DNA of 64,000 bases from Sanguinoderma infundibulare (lineage: Eukaryota > Basidiomycota > Agaricomycetes > Polyporales > Polyporaceae): the NCBI GenBank assembly GCA_032821775.1, contig JAVLRN010000004.1, forward strand, positions 124,001-188,000, read 5' to 3'. Both the position numbers and the translations under genes were made by a program. Within the stretch, counting starts at the first letter, position 1, and the number at the start of each line of letters is the position of its first letter. Below, in pieces: positions 20,246 through 31,498 of the stretch. The notes beneath the pieces were generated by a model that made no database searches, was not told the origin of the DNA, and saw nothing but the letters and a program-made list of their open reading frames with translations.

Positions 20246-21640
20246 CTTTCGTACTCCGGTCAGAAACAAAAGGGTCAAAGCTGGGAAGAGCAGCACAACC
20301 GACAATGAGGATGCAAAAGCCAGGTGAGTCCCTCCTTGGACGTGACTATATGCGTCCTCATTGAGCGTGGTGGCCAACGTGAGCACGTTCCCATCATTAT
20401 GAGTGCAGTTTCGTTCATATGAGTGATTTCCCACAGGCGTACCTCTTCTTCTGGGACAAGCTCAACAAGGCCAACTTCTATCTCGAGCTCTCAATCGAGA
20501 ACGCAGACCGCCCCGTCGACGATCGCCTCGTCGAGTACCTCGCCAAGCAGCTCATCAGCGATGGCGGCCAGTGGGACATGGTCATGAACCTGCTCGAGGT
20601 CCGTTCTCCCTCCTCTCTCCTTTCACCCATGCAACTAGTCCGGCTCACACCCCTTCCTTCCTTCCTTTATTCTCATACTTGTCGCCGTCTACCGGCGCTT
20701 TCGCGCACGCACGAGCCGACCTACGGCGTCGTCCCACAAGCAGTGCACCCGGAGTCCCTCCACTCCTCATTCTCGTCCCCCATCAACGTTCTTCTCAAGA
20801 CCAAGCTGCGCGAGCACGCCCTCATCCTGCGTGCGCTCCACGTCTCCCTCACGGCAAACAGCGAGCACTCGGCTCCCACAGCCCTTGCGATGCTCCGCGC
20901 CAAGAAAGAGGCCCTCCTGAAGGAGGTGTACGTCGTGATGAGCGCGACCCTCGGCATCGTGCCGCAGCCGGACGAGGCATTCACGTGGGACTACTACGAC
21001 AAGGACGGCAAGGCCAAGACGTGGACGGGCACCCCGAAGGAGTTCTACAGGTCGTTCGCGTACCACAAGCACTCGGTGAGTCCCCGTCCCCGCGCGAACT
21101 TGCCCAGACGTTGATACGCGCGTGCCGACCGTGCGCGGGTCATGTATGTGACAGCCCACGGACTCGTTCTCGCTCATCAACGACCCGCGGAACGAGTACC
21201 GCAAGCTCTACACCGTCGACAAGCTCAGCAACCTCTAGGGCGGCCGCCCCGTGCTCTGTAAGTCCTGCTCCCATCGCACACTCCCCAGCGCCTTTGCAGA
21301 CCCGCATCTCTGATCAAGACTGGCATGGCACACGGTCTCTCGTCCACACTCGTGCTCCCAGACCTGAACGCGGATATTGACGTCCTCAAGGACGCCATCG
21401 TGTGCCAGCTCAGGGCTGGGCTTCCCGTCTTCTTCGGCTGCAACGTGAACCATTCCAAAATAGAGTACGCACACCAGCTAGCTTTGCTGATCTTGCTGAT
21501 CTCACGCTGCGTTCAGGTCCTCCACGACGACCTCCTTACTTCAGCAGTACAGAGGATCTCATTAAACGCTTCGACCTCCTCCCTGCGCATGCTGTCTGCT
21601 CACTCTCTTGATGGCTCTCTCTGTCCTGCTCGCCTGTTCT
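20246..21640 (+). pseudogene. Bleomycin hydrolase (peptidase C1B) broken copy
   Basis: Family blocks in order: QAYLFFWDKLNKANFYLELS, DGGQWDMVMNLLE, YGVVPQAVHPES, a helical LLKTKLREHALILRALH segment, FTWDYYDKDGKAKTWTGTPK, EFYRSFAYHKHS, then after an intron (donor at about 21076) FSLINDPRNEYRKLYTVDKL, GGRPVL and DIDVLKDAIVCQLRAGLPVF followed by FGCNVNHSK. Bleomycin hydrolases are cytosolic cysteine peptidases. Defects: a TAG stop at 21236-21238 directly before GGRPVL; the region where the catalytic GRCW block should be (about 20260-20320) is degenerate; and nothing corresponding to the catalytic His and Asn is found downstream. It retains introns and lies inside element E. Confidence 0.8.
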
Positions 21641-22234
21641 CGCTCTGGCTGTTGATTCGCAAGTGCCTCGGTCTCTTTTTGTCTCGCAGCAGTCTCACAC
21701 TGGTCCACAAATCGCATGCTCGCGCGCTCTCTCTTTTCGTAATAGATGCTGTGATGTATTGTTGCTCCGCCCGCCAAAATTGATAATTTTGACCATTATT
21801 AAATTTTGTGTGCGTTGCATGGCTGTGGGCGAGTACCAGGGCAATGCCTGCCGGGGAGTCACTATACAGCAACTATAGCCATTCATCGTACACTACCATA
21901 CGCCCGGGGACTATTGTAATCCTCTACCATATCTCCCCATCAGTCCTGCATGGTGCTACAATATATCCATATTGATCCTTCCTGGCACTACAGGGAGTGC
22001 ACACCTATCCGACAGGCCACTACAGTATTTCCCCCCGCTCCGGCGAAATCCTACAGCGCCCCGGAGCACGCTCAGCTCTAAACTGTAGCCAATCGGCGCG
22101 TCCGCCGGAAGGCTGCAGAGCCAGATTCTAAACTGGAATATCGGGTGAGGCACCTACTAACCACTACCATGGCTACAGAGCTAGATGCATTATTACAGGT
22201 CTTTCTAAACCTCAAACCCAGTTTGCTGATGGCA

Positions 22235-22381
22235 TATGTATAGCATAGGCTGTGCCTGCCGGGGCCACCCGGGAAAGACCGGAGACTCCGGGCCGAACCG
22301 CAGCACCGCCAGCGATTGTCAACAAGCCTGCCAACAGGTTGCTGCCAACGGTGCCACCCTGCCTCCACCGCCGACGCCGAC
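22235..22381 (+). promoter_or_regulatory. FB5 promoter half
   Basis: Closely similar to the FB3-proximal half of 6159-6380 (GCATAGGCTGTGCCTGCC, ACTCCGGGCCGAACCG, TTGCTGCCAACGGTGCCA). The other half of the ancestral bidirectional promoter is now 3.8 kb away at 18395-18436 because of element E. Confidence 0.55.
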
Positions 22382-24130
22382 ATGAAGCCTTTGCCTCCTG
22401 AACTATGGGGCATCATAGTCGACCATCTCCCGCGCGAGGATCAGAAGATCTGCCTTGGTCTCTCAAAACTGCACCATGCCTTCGCTCTCAGGGCACTCTT
22501 TTCGCACGTCTATGTTTACTTCGGTCTCTGGGTTTACGACAGCGCCACCTCCGCATTGGATGAGAAACTCGACGAGCTGGAGATGAAGAACAACGTTACT
22601 TGGGACATCCTTCGCCACATCACCTTTTGCCCCGATTTTGCAAAAATCATCAAGACGCTCACCGTCCGCGCCTACGTCGACGGCGGCGATGGTACATTCC
22701 ACCATCGTGAGCCTGTGCAGGTTTTCAAATCACTGCCTATTGACGACAATTTATTGTGACTCGCATAGGAGCTCTTATCGAGGCAATCCAGACTATGCGG
22801 AACCTTCACGCCTTCCATTGGTACGGTCACTCGCCACCATTGAGCCACCACGTCCTCACCGCCCTCGCTCGTTCCTCGGGAGCCTCGCTGGAAGAGCTGA
22901 ACATCCCGTACGGTTTGCTTCCTTTGTGATCATACCAGTTCAGAAAGTCGCTGACCCGTCGTAAAGGATGGCGGACACGGCCGCTCTACGCTGCCTCCCT
23001 GCATTCAGCAACATCCGCAGACTGTGTTTGACAGAAGGGGGTGTGCCAGACACTACTGTCGACCCGGACCACTCACACGCCGTTCGGGACGCGATAAACG
23101 CCATGTCGCGCACTCTAACACGGATTGCAATCCAACGCGACGTCTTTTGGGAGTGTTCCATTCCGTCTATACTCGGCCTGCAAGAGCTTGAGCTCATCGG
23201 AACAAAAAAGGCCGAGGGATTGGCTGTCGTCTTCCGACACTGTTCATCCCTTCGGTCCCTCACACTGTTCCCCCGGGCTCTCGGAGAGCTGTTCGCCGGG
23301 TTGGATGCGGCCCCGACTGCACTCCCCGAACTTCGCGCACTGAAGTTTATCTACTTCCCTGCGGAGGACTACTTCGAACCCCAGCATGCAAAAATCCTCG
23401 CAACCTTTATAAGCAACAAGAAGAACCTAGTGTCGCTTGATGTGGATATCGAGCAGTCGGGTGACCTGGTGTATCTTTTGGCCGAGGCCGTTGCACCGCT
23501 TCCATATCTGCAAGTGCTCGGTTTTAGCGTCACTGGCTCTCGATGGGAACGAGGGGACATCGGCCTCTTCGACAGATTCATTCCCCGTGGAGTGACCGCG
23601 CTACGCGTCTCCACGTCCATCGACTTCTTGAGCAACGACGTCTTCCTACAGGAATGGTTCAATCTCGTGCGTCGAGTGTGCTTCCTACTACCTATCAGGC
23701 CATTTCTCATGCGTTTATCTGTATTCCTAGGTCAAGAGCCGTGCCTCGCTGCGATACTTCCACATCTTCGACTGGACCCGACAACTCGACCTCCTCAAAC
23801 AGCAGATCCTTGAGGATCCCCCCCAGTCCCTCGAGCTGCTCGGCTATGGGCCGTTCTTGCGCTGGCTCGTGCGGGACCACGGCGACCCCGATGACGACCG
23901 TCCGAAGTGCTCCCCGTGCTGGTCCGCGTCGAAACTCAAATTCAGGTCCGTGGAAGATTTCGGGTGTGCGGAGTGGGAGTGGCTGTTGCGATGGCACGAC
24001 TACTATGACATTGGTGAGTCTTTGACTACATGGCTCGTCCATACCTGTTCGGTGGAGTACTGACCGAACGGCAGATGATTTGGCGCCTGGTGTGTTCGGG
24101 GAGACGACTGGCCGCGTGCTGCTTCAATAG
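22382..24130 (+). CDS. F-box/LRR-like protein FB5 (paralogue of FB3)
   Basis: Exons 22382..22706, 22769..22907, 22967..23666, 23731..24013 and 24075..24130 give 500 aa, with the same exon phases as FB3. It starts MKPLPPELWGIIVDHLPRED (F-box), has HAFHWYGHSPPLSHH in exon 2, a leucine-rich middle (VFRHCSSLRSLTLFPRAL), CAEWEWLLRWHDYYDIG, and the last-exon tail DDLAPGVFGETTGRVLLQ. No internal stops or frameshifts, so the gene appears live although its divergent partner (FB4) is dead and its promoter lost the distal half. Ubiquitin-ligase adaptor role is inferred from family. Confidence 0.88.
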
Positions 24131-24295
24131 TTGTTTGCAAATGTACTCCATCTATGATCGTGATCCGGTTACGAATAGTAAGTCGTTCTATTCCTATGCT
24201 AACGGATATCCGTCGCAATTCTGGGCATCAGTGTGTAACTTGGTCATGATTCCGATGTTGTCTACCCTCGGGCAGGCCACATCTGTGCCGGTCTG

Positions 24296-24655
24296 AGGGG
24301 AATGGACTCGAAAGCGCCATCCTCACTCTGGTCGACGCCAACCCCAGTATCCTCTCGCATCTCGCCATACCGGGCGACATCATCTGGCAGTGCTCCGTCC
24401 CCTCCTTCCTTCGGCTCCAGGAGCTCGAGGCGTCAAAACATGTGATGGCCTTCTTCCAGCACTGTGCTGCTCTCACGTCGCTCACCCTCCTCATATCCTC
24501 CAGACCCGGCGAGGTCTTCGATGCGCACCCGGACGCCCTCCCCGGCCTTGCCTCGTTCAAATTTCACCAGGACATCATGTTCGACTGGGCCACCTGGGAG
24601 CAAGTCCTCTCCCTCTGCAAGTTCGTGAAGAGCAAAATACACCTGCGGCGGGTGA
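24296..24655 (+). pseudogene. F-box family exon-3 fragment
   Basis: Translation includes GLESAILTLVDANPSILSHL, PGDIIWQCSVPSFLRLQELE, a FFQHCAALTSLTLLI strand and LSLCKFVKSKIHLRR, matching the leucine-rich exon of the FB2/FB3 group. No F-box, no C-terminal part, and no start. It abuts, tail to tail, the minus-strand FB6 remnant at about 24660-24680. Confidence 0.7.
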
Positions 24656-24679
24656 TGTCGTGCACTGTTGACGATCTGG

Positions 24680-25459
24680 GGGGAGATAAAGATGAGGCTA
24701 AGGTCGAGAAGGGTCGAGAAGGGTTGAGTCTTGCATGTCGAAAGGACGTCGCCCAATACGTGTAGAGAGTGCAGGGAGAGTGAGTTAGCCTCGACCGCTT
24801 GTTTCATGGGCACGAGGGAATGGTTCGGCGTCAGGATTGAATGGTAATAGGCGTCGAGGATGTCGTATCGGTGCAAGAACGAGGGGGATCGTAACCGATT
24901 AAACGGGGGAAGTGATGGGTAATATGGGAGATCTTCCCTGTTATAACATTGGCTATGAATATGACGCTGTACAGCTAAGACGATTGACCATACCAAGCGA
25001 ACGCGCGAAGCCGCAGCATGGAGAGCACCTTTACTAAGTCATCTAGGAGTTGATATTAGCACAAACTCGAAGTCGAGTAGGATTAATGTGTAGCTTACCT
25101 ATGAGTGGTGTTGACTCTTCTACAACACCATATGAATGAACGGAAAGCTTTTTCACGGAACGGGAAAGAATCGGGGACTGGGTGATGTGCTGCAAAAACG
25201 AGTGGCTCATGCGTATTGCGGTTCTCGCCTCGGCCAGTTCCGTATCAGGGCAAGAGCGCCAGCGTTCGACGCTAGAGTAGCTTTCCTGCAAGACACCAAG
25301 CCGGACCGTTATATCTGAGAAGACGAATGCCACGGAGACGTCATGGAGCGCATTGGAGACGGACAAGCAGGATCTTTGATCAACGGGACGCAATGCTCCG
25401 ATCACCTGCATCCAAAGCTCGATGGGCAGCGAGGGCGAGGGGAAGATGCTATAAGCCAT
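24680..25459 (-). pseudogene. FB6: truncated FB1-like F-box gene
   Basis: Minus strand from ATG 25459: MAYSIFPSPSLPIELWMQVI and SCLSVSNALHDVSVAFVFSD (F-box), a normal donor at about 25099, then exon 2 DDLVKVLSMLRLRAFAWYGQ which runs into SS and a TAG stop (about 24974). FB1 reads on through SFAWYGSQSESQ. Homology resumes as RLRSPSFLHRYDILDAYY and SLHSLHVLGDVLSTCKTQPF, then ends at about 24680 where it meets the previous fragment. The stop and truncation make it a pseudogene, although a short F-box protein could still be made. Confidence 0.7.
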
Positions 25460-25862
25460 GGAATCTGGAGTTCTGAAGTGTAATACGAGGGAATGGAATG
25501 TGGTGGCTGTAGCTAGAAGAGGAGCCTCAGGCTGCAGAGGATTCGGCGCGTATCTTGATACGGTCCCGATGCCGGAGCCGGCCCTAAATCTCATCGTGAC
25601 CGTGACATCGAGCCTTCCGAACCTCGTCCGAACTCCACCATCGCCTGCTCCTTTGCCGCCATCCCTCCCATCCTGCTGCCACTCCAAAGGGCATCCCAGT
25701 GCCTCCGTCTGAGGGTCTCTCGAGACGATGGATGTTGAGGGACAAGGCTCGGCGAGTACAGCCACCACACTGCCAAATGCTGGGTATGGCTCCTTCGTCA
25801 CACAGAAATGATGCTTAAACTGACTCCACGGAAGCAGGCAGTTCAAGTACCAACTGAACCCA

Positions 25863-27300
25863 TTGGAGAGAAACGATACGCAACACAGCGGACGCTTATT
25901 ACTCCCGGGAGAGACCATCGACAACATCATCGACCACCTCCACAACGACGTCCTCACGCTCTCCGCATCCTCTCTTGTATGTCGTGATTGGCTTCCATCC
26001 TGCCGATACCACCTATTCGAAACCGTTCGTTGCAATCCAGTGTCCGCGACGAGGACGCTACCGCATCTGTACGATTGGCTGCTCGCGTCGCCGGATGTCT
26101 ACCTCTACATTAAGACGATCACAGTATTCGCCCCAATACTCAATCCGCCGCTCCCCGATCTTCGCGTAGAGGACTTGGAGAGAATGCTGTCGTGTTTGCC
26201 ACTCATACAGTGTCTCTCCTTGCGCGGCATCTCGCTTTCCTCTAGCCACGCATCCGATGTCAACAGGCCGTACGTTTCGTCGACGGGTGGCGCCAGGCGG
26301 CTACATACACTCTCCATCGACTGTTGTACGACATCCGACGACACATTCCACCCGTTGTGCGCCGTGCTTGGCCTGTTCGCGGAGCTCGACGAGCTGAAGA
26401 TCCAGGGATCGACTTGCGAATGGCACCAGGAACAGGTCACGGCATCCTCGTCTCGGCTCCTCGAGCTAGCGCGAGGCTTCCGCGTACGCCGTGCTCTGAG
26501 GCTCATGCTTTTTCTTCTCTATCCGGGGGAGGACGAGGTGATATGCTACTTGCTCGAACACGCAACGCACCGCTGGGCCTTGCAGGAGCTAGTCCTGATG
26601 GCGCCCACGGTCGGCGTGGCGGCCAGGATAATACGACACTGTCAGGGCACACTGCGGACCCTCTTGCTCGACCCAAACTTCGTCCTTGACCGCAACATCG
26701 TCCGTCATCAGCCGCTCCGTGCGTACACATTGGCCGTATCTCGTGTCGTGGACTGATTAACAATATGTGGCTCCGTCTCCAGCAGAACCCTCCAGATCCT
26801 GGGCTACGGTACCCATCGCGGACTGTAAGCACTTAGATTCCCTCTCCATCCCGCTCGCCATGCCGATATCGGACCCCGTCCGAGCACGCGTCCTCGGCCA
26901 CAGCGTAGCTTCCATTGGCGCCGCTGCGGAGTTGGTGAAGCACCGTCCGCCCTCCGTCAAGAACGTCTCATTTACATTTGCACCGCCGGAGGGGAATATA
27001 TCTTACGCGGAGTATTGGGACCAGCCCGACCTCGCGACGGTTTGGCGCACTATGGATGACGCCTTGGCGCAGCTCCCCGTGTTGGAGGTCGTATGGGCGA
27101 TGTTCTACTCTGCAGAATATCGGCAGTGGGCGCAGGCACATGCGCAAGAGGATCTCTCCAATCTGGCTCCAGATGTAGCTCTGTCGTTGTTCGATAAGGA
27201 AGTAGCCGTCCATAAGATGTTCTTGAAACGTGTTCTACCGAAGGTTTATGCTAGGAGCATCGTTCGCGTCAGTCTCGAGGGTCGCTACTCGACAAGGTAG
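25863..27300 (+). CDS. F-box protein FB7 (second subfamily)
   Basis: Two exons, 25863..26718 and 26783..27300, joined in phase (CTC C | CA GAA) to 457 aa. The N-terminal F-box reads LLLPGETIDNIIDHLHNDVL and LVCRDWLPSCRYHLFETVRC, a type common among agaricomycete F-box-like proteins and distinct from the FB1-FB5 type. The rest has leucine-rich strands (LPLIQCLSLRGISLSS, AELDELKIQGSTC) without a named domain. No defects were seen. A remnant of the same subfamily is at 31499-31747. It is divergent from FB6 with a 403-bp gap. Confidence 0.75.
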
Positions 27301-27929
27301 TTCTGAATAAGTTTATATTAGCCGTTTTGGTTTCAGTGTACATTTGTGGTATCAGTTCGTTGCAATTCAAACGGCCGGAAAGAGCACCTTCGCGTGCAAC
27401 CAGACAGTTGTACTTGGACGCGCGGGTCCATAGTTTCCCAGATCGTAGGTACTGGTGACTCGCGGCCGGGATTCCAGCTGCCAGAGCGAGCATTTCAGCG
27501 GCGTGACGTGGACGCTCGCCGAATAAACCCATATTCGATCTCCGCTTTGGCACCGCGAAAACAAAGGCTGTACTCCGCAAAAACGGAATTCAGATCTCCG
27601 ACCTACTCCGACTCCGACCAGCTACAGGTCGACCCGACAGAGCCAGCGGGCTTCTCACCATCTCATTATATGCTACTAAGTTCTGGATTGAACCGGCGAC
27701 AGACTCGGATGATGATATCGGTAAAGAGGACCTATATCCCTCGCCGAAGGTAAGGTCGCCAAGTTTCTTTCGAAAACGAAGAGGACAGCGGACAGGAGTC
27801 TCGGAGCAGTTTACGCGTCAAGCTGCCAGACCCGCTGCACGGTTTTCTGACATTGGCACGAACCGGAGAGGACGGACGAATTGAAAGAGCTCTAATGATG
27901 AGGCAGGATGCTTCAGCTTTACGTCGCAT
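27301..27929. other. No gene seen
   Basis: Between FB7 and the duplicated U1/U2 segment. The open frames overlap on both strands and have no recognisable content. Confidence 0.5.
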
Positions 27930-28225
27930 GCAAAGGAGTGGCTAGATTGCACGGATCGGCGAGATACGCACGGGCGAAAGGGGATCAAAAGCTAAAGGAA
28001 CGACTGAAGGGTCGGCGAAGAGAACATATCAAATACAAAGAACTGATGTACGCTAGCGGATCTAAGTGGGCCTGTACCACGCGGAGGGAGAAGTCAGTGA
28101 CGGCTAGGCGCGAACATGCGAAACGGCCAACATGTCTCGGACACGGGAACGCAGTTTGCGAAGCAACTCAGATGGACGAAACCCTGGGTCTGCACGTGAG
28201 CGATGTTCATCGAATGTCCAAGATA

Positions 28226-29377
28226 TCACTCACGATTCGCTTTCGAGACGGGCTCTTCCGCTCTCGGTCGCTCTCCATCGTCCGCTCGCTCTCCTTCCTC
28301 CACCGCCCGCTCCCTTTCCTCCCTCGGCCCTTCTGCTTCCTCCGGAGCACACTCTCCTTTGTCCGGGGCTCGCTCTTCGTCCTCTGGAGCACGCTCTCCT
28401 TCCTCCCACACCGATTCGTCGTCCATATCGCTTGACATATAGCTCGCCGAATCAGAGTCGGAGTATGGAGGTCTCTGGGACGCCATAACCTCTCTCAGCG
28501 TCGGAAGGTCCGGGTCTCGAATGTGGGCGTTCCGAATGATGCTACGTGCCGAGTGAGCCAGACGGGTCGGAACACGGAGGGCAGGGTGTGGCTCACCTGG
28601 CGATCTCATACCGTTCCTTGTACAAGTCAAGCGGATCGCCGATATCTTCTTGTTTGACGTTCGCCACAAGATCTGCCCAGAGGTGGACTAGCGGAACATA
28701 CTCTGGATCACCGAATTCCGGCGTCGCCAAGATGTCGACGAAGTCTGAGCCAGAGGTACTCGTCGGCGCGCAACCCGGAGACCCAGCCTCGGATGCGGAA
28801 CCCAAAGCGGCCTGGCGAGCTAACCGGGCCCGCTTCAGGCGACCTTTGTCCCGACCGAGGACCGACTGCATGTCTATCCACTCGCTCGCGGGGAGGGCGA
28901 TAGCGTGCGTCTCGTCGAAGCCCTCCTCTCGCCCATGCACCCGGATGTCGATGTCCAGCCCCCAATGATAGCAGTTGCTGAAGGGGAATCCGGGGTTCGT
29001 ACGGACGGGCGCACGTCCGGAGGGACGTGCTTCATTCGGGAAGATAGGAACGCACATGTCCGAGTGGAAGCCGTGCACGTCGTCGATCGGCCTGGGCGAA
29101 GGTCCGACAACCATCGCGGAGTATCCGTATGACGAGTACCCTGGGAATGGCAACCCCAAGGTCTGCATAAACCATCATGTCAGCTAACGACTGCGGTGAC
29201 CACGATGGGCGAGGAGCGCACATAATGAAGCTTGACCAAGTAAGTCTTGGGATGCATCGCTTGAGCTTCTTCGAGTGCCTGCGCGTCCAGATGCGCCACC
29301 ATTGCTTCGGAGTCCATACGAATTGCTGCATAGATGCCGAGGGCAGGACAGAAGGGGAAGGGAGCTGGGACGGACAT
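28226..29377 (-). CDS. U1, copy a: uncharacterised protein with acidic repeat tail
   Basis: Exons 29377..29222, 29162..28597 and 28541..28226 give 345 aa. It starts MSVPAPFPFCPALGIYAAIR; the middle has LPFPGYSSYGYSAMVVGPSP, NCYHWGLDIDIRVHGREEGF and PLVHLWADLVANVKQEDIGD. The last exon begins ATIIRNAHIRD-like sequence (SIIRNAHIRDPDLPTLREVM) and ends in a strongly acidic tail of EEGERAPE/EEAEGPREE-type repeats. No domain was recognised and no membrane segment or signal peptide is apparent; a GxDIDIRVHG segment is the most conserved-looking core. It is divergent from U2 with a 577-bp gap. Copy b (44160-45332) keeps the same exon phases, which supports the model and suggests selection. Function unknown. 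Confidence 0.75.
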
Positions 29378-29954
29378 GGCTGAAGAGGGACAGGGCTAGA
29401 GACAGACAACCGGTGCCACTGCGAGCTTTAGTAGTGGGCTGAGCACAGCTTGAGGAGCAAAGCGTCGTCGGTCCACAGTGATCCAAGAAGCGCGACAGAG
29501 TGGCTTACAATGTAGAGAGGCAAGAGAGAGACATTGACAGACTCGACGTTTGCCAAAGGAGATAATTGTATTGTTAGTGAAACCGTGCAGTCTTATACAA
29601 GCTTCAAGCGTCACGACCGACGCCTTTGTCTTTTAGGTAGGGCTCAGCTAACAATAATGAATAAATCTTACGCTACGTCCATGACTCAACGTGTTGATCC
29701 GTCCGCCGCCGGGTCTTTGCTTGAACAGGTTGCGTAACCGTTACGCGGCGTCCAGGACTCAGTTGTTTTCACCAGGCATTCAGAAATGAAGATGAACTTG
29801 ATGTCTCATTCTACGAAACGGGCAGCGCTCAAGGTTTCACCCCCGTGAGTTACAAAACCCGTACGTCCATGGGATCTCCTGGCATCCCCTCTTTCACCCT
29901 GCAGGCTGGATCCTGCCCACTGACCTTCATACCGCCTTCTGTCTCTCACTGACC
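29378..29954. promoter_or_regulatory. U1/U2 intergenic region, copy a
   Basis: The 577 bp between the divergent U1 and U2 start codons. Blocks next to U2 (from GATGAACTTGATGTCTCATT through GTTTCACCCCCGTGAGTTAC to the ATG) are nearly identical in copy b; the middle differs by small indels. Probably the shared promoter; no specific sites assigned. Confidence 0.5.
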
Positions 29955-31118
29955 ATGGCTCTCTGCATCGGTTGTTCGCGCCCGGAGCCCGTCGATTTAC
30001 CCGTGGAACGCAACAAAGACTTAACGTTCACCGCAGGCGATGTGTGGGGTATGATGGAGTCCGTCTACACGCCGATCTACCACATCTTCCAGCAACCCGA
30101 GTCCAACCTCGGCTACTGCCTCAGTCTCATCATGTCGAAACAGTCGCTTGTCAGCATCACCAGCAAGCTTGACCGCACGCAGAATGCTCGCCCCGCTATC
30201 TTTATGGAGGACCAGGACCCCGATTCCGAAGGAGGCGTGACGATCTGCCTCGGCACCACCTACAAGGGCGAGGACATCTCGGTGATGCCATTCGCCTTTC
30301 AACACTTCTCCGTCCCCATCGCACCCCATGACCATATCACGCCTGGACACGACCACCACTTGCACTCCTTGCCGGAATGGGGAAGGACGAACGCTTGGGT
30401 CATCGCCTACCAGTACCGTTCCACCGCCCGGCGCACCAAGGTCTGGGCTACAGAGACGGATGACAAACCTTGGGTGTTCGGGAGGGACGCCATGGTGTTC
30501 CTAGCCCAGGAGTGCGAAACGAAGCTGAACGAGTGGCGAATCATGTGTCAGGACCGCGAGGTCGCAAGAGGGTACGAGAGGGAGGTCAGGGTGAGTCCAG
30601 GGGCAATATACGCTGGTTTCAGCACGACCGATTGAAGCCGCTTAGAAACACTACTTCGAAAAGCACAAGCCGAAGAAGCCCTTAAATGTAAGTCCCAAAC
30701 CCGCGCATTGAAGTGTCCCAGCCTGACAACTCGGACGTCCCACCAGGAGGGTATCGGAAGCCAGTTCGGATCGAGAACCTCCTTTACTAGCTTCAATCGT
30801 GGTGCTGCCGACGCTAGCAAATGCTGGAGAACTCGGACGATACCACCCAACGATGTTCCTGAAGAAGGGTGGTCGCGCACGCCCGAACACCACAAGGTAG
30901 TCATTGATGCTTCAACCGCCCCCCGCACGCCGTCAGCTGACAGTCGGTTTAGACACGTCGCACTGGGTCCATGCATTCGCTCGTCAACGCATCCGGAAAG
31001 ACAGTAAGTGCAATCGCGCACCCAGCAGCAGTCTGGACACCGACTGACCTTGGTACCGAAGGCGGACGCGGACACGAAATCGATCAATCGCTTCGCGTCG
31101 CTCAAACTGGAGGACTGA
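29955..31118 (+). CDS. U2, copy a: uncharacterised protein
   Basis: Exons 29955..30590, 30646..30687, 30747..30896, 30953..31003 and 31062..31118 give 311 aa, every join in phase 0. The protein begins MALCIGCSRPEPVDLPVERN and includes DVWGMMESVYTPIYHIFQQP, HFSVPIAPHDHITPGHDHHL and MVFLAQECETKLNEWRIMCQ. The C-terminus, from small exons, is basic then ends KSINRFASLKLED. A histidine-rich patch (HDHITPGHDHHLH) and an N-terminal CxxC are visible but do not match a motif the author can name. Without splicing the frame would stop at 30633, and conservation of all four introns in copy b argues for the spliced form. Function unknown. Confidence 0.75.
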
Positions 31119-31498
31119 CGGTATTGGACGTCATGGAGCGGAACGGACGCGCTGGCGCGCACGTATCTCGTACACTCATTTGTGACTATGATTTTGGATG
31201 TACCCATGGGCCACATGCCCCAGATGATTTCAGTTACGCATTTGCAACGCCGCTGCGAGCTGTGTGCACGAGTCTGCCGTGTACAAGGCCAGACCAGGCA
31301 CCAGAGACATGAATGTCAGGCAATGTAGAGGCGAGGGTCGAGACGAACGATCTGTAACGACTTGAACCCTCGCCTCTCCGATACGCGGAATGCGCGGCGA
31401 GAAATACGAGGGAACGACATGGACAGCACGCCGAATGGTGCACGCTGGTTCGTGCGCGAATCAAGCTCTGGACATGACGAGCCAACGACTCACCAGGA

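Larger units (their letters stand above)
18438..22234. mobile_element. Element E: insertion carrying bleomycin-hydrolase fragment
   Basis: The FB2/FB3 promoter sequence is continuous at 6159-6380, but in the duplicate it breaks after TTGGTAGAATG (18436) and resumes at about 22236 (ATGTATAG). The inserted block starts GCCATCAGCAAA (18438-18449) and ends with its exact reverse complement (22223-22234), a 12-bp TIR. Inside are element B (18566-19507), the bleomycin-hydrolase pseudogene, and near both ends clusters of CTACAG/CTGTAG/CTGCAG hexamers (19549-19720 and 21855-22200) that look like subterminal repeats. No transposase was seen. Whether 18438-22234 is one element or several stacked insertions is inference; only the breakpoints and the 12-bp TIR are directly visible. 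Confidence 0.6.

Noticed and set aside
28207..28490. Plus-strand Ser/Pro-rich open frames over the U1 last exon (also at 44.1-44.4 kb and as minus frames at 63.5-63.9 kb)
   Set aside because: They are antisense shadows of the acidic GAG/GAA repeat codons of U1; the U1 frame is the one with consistent splicing.
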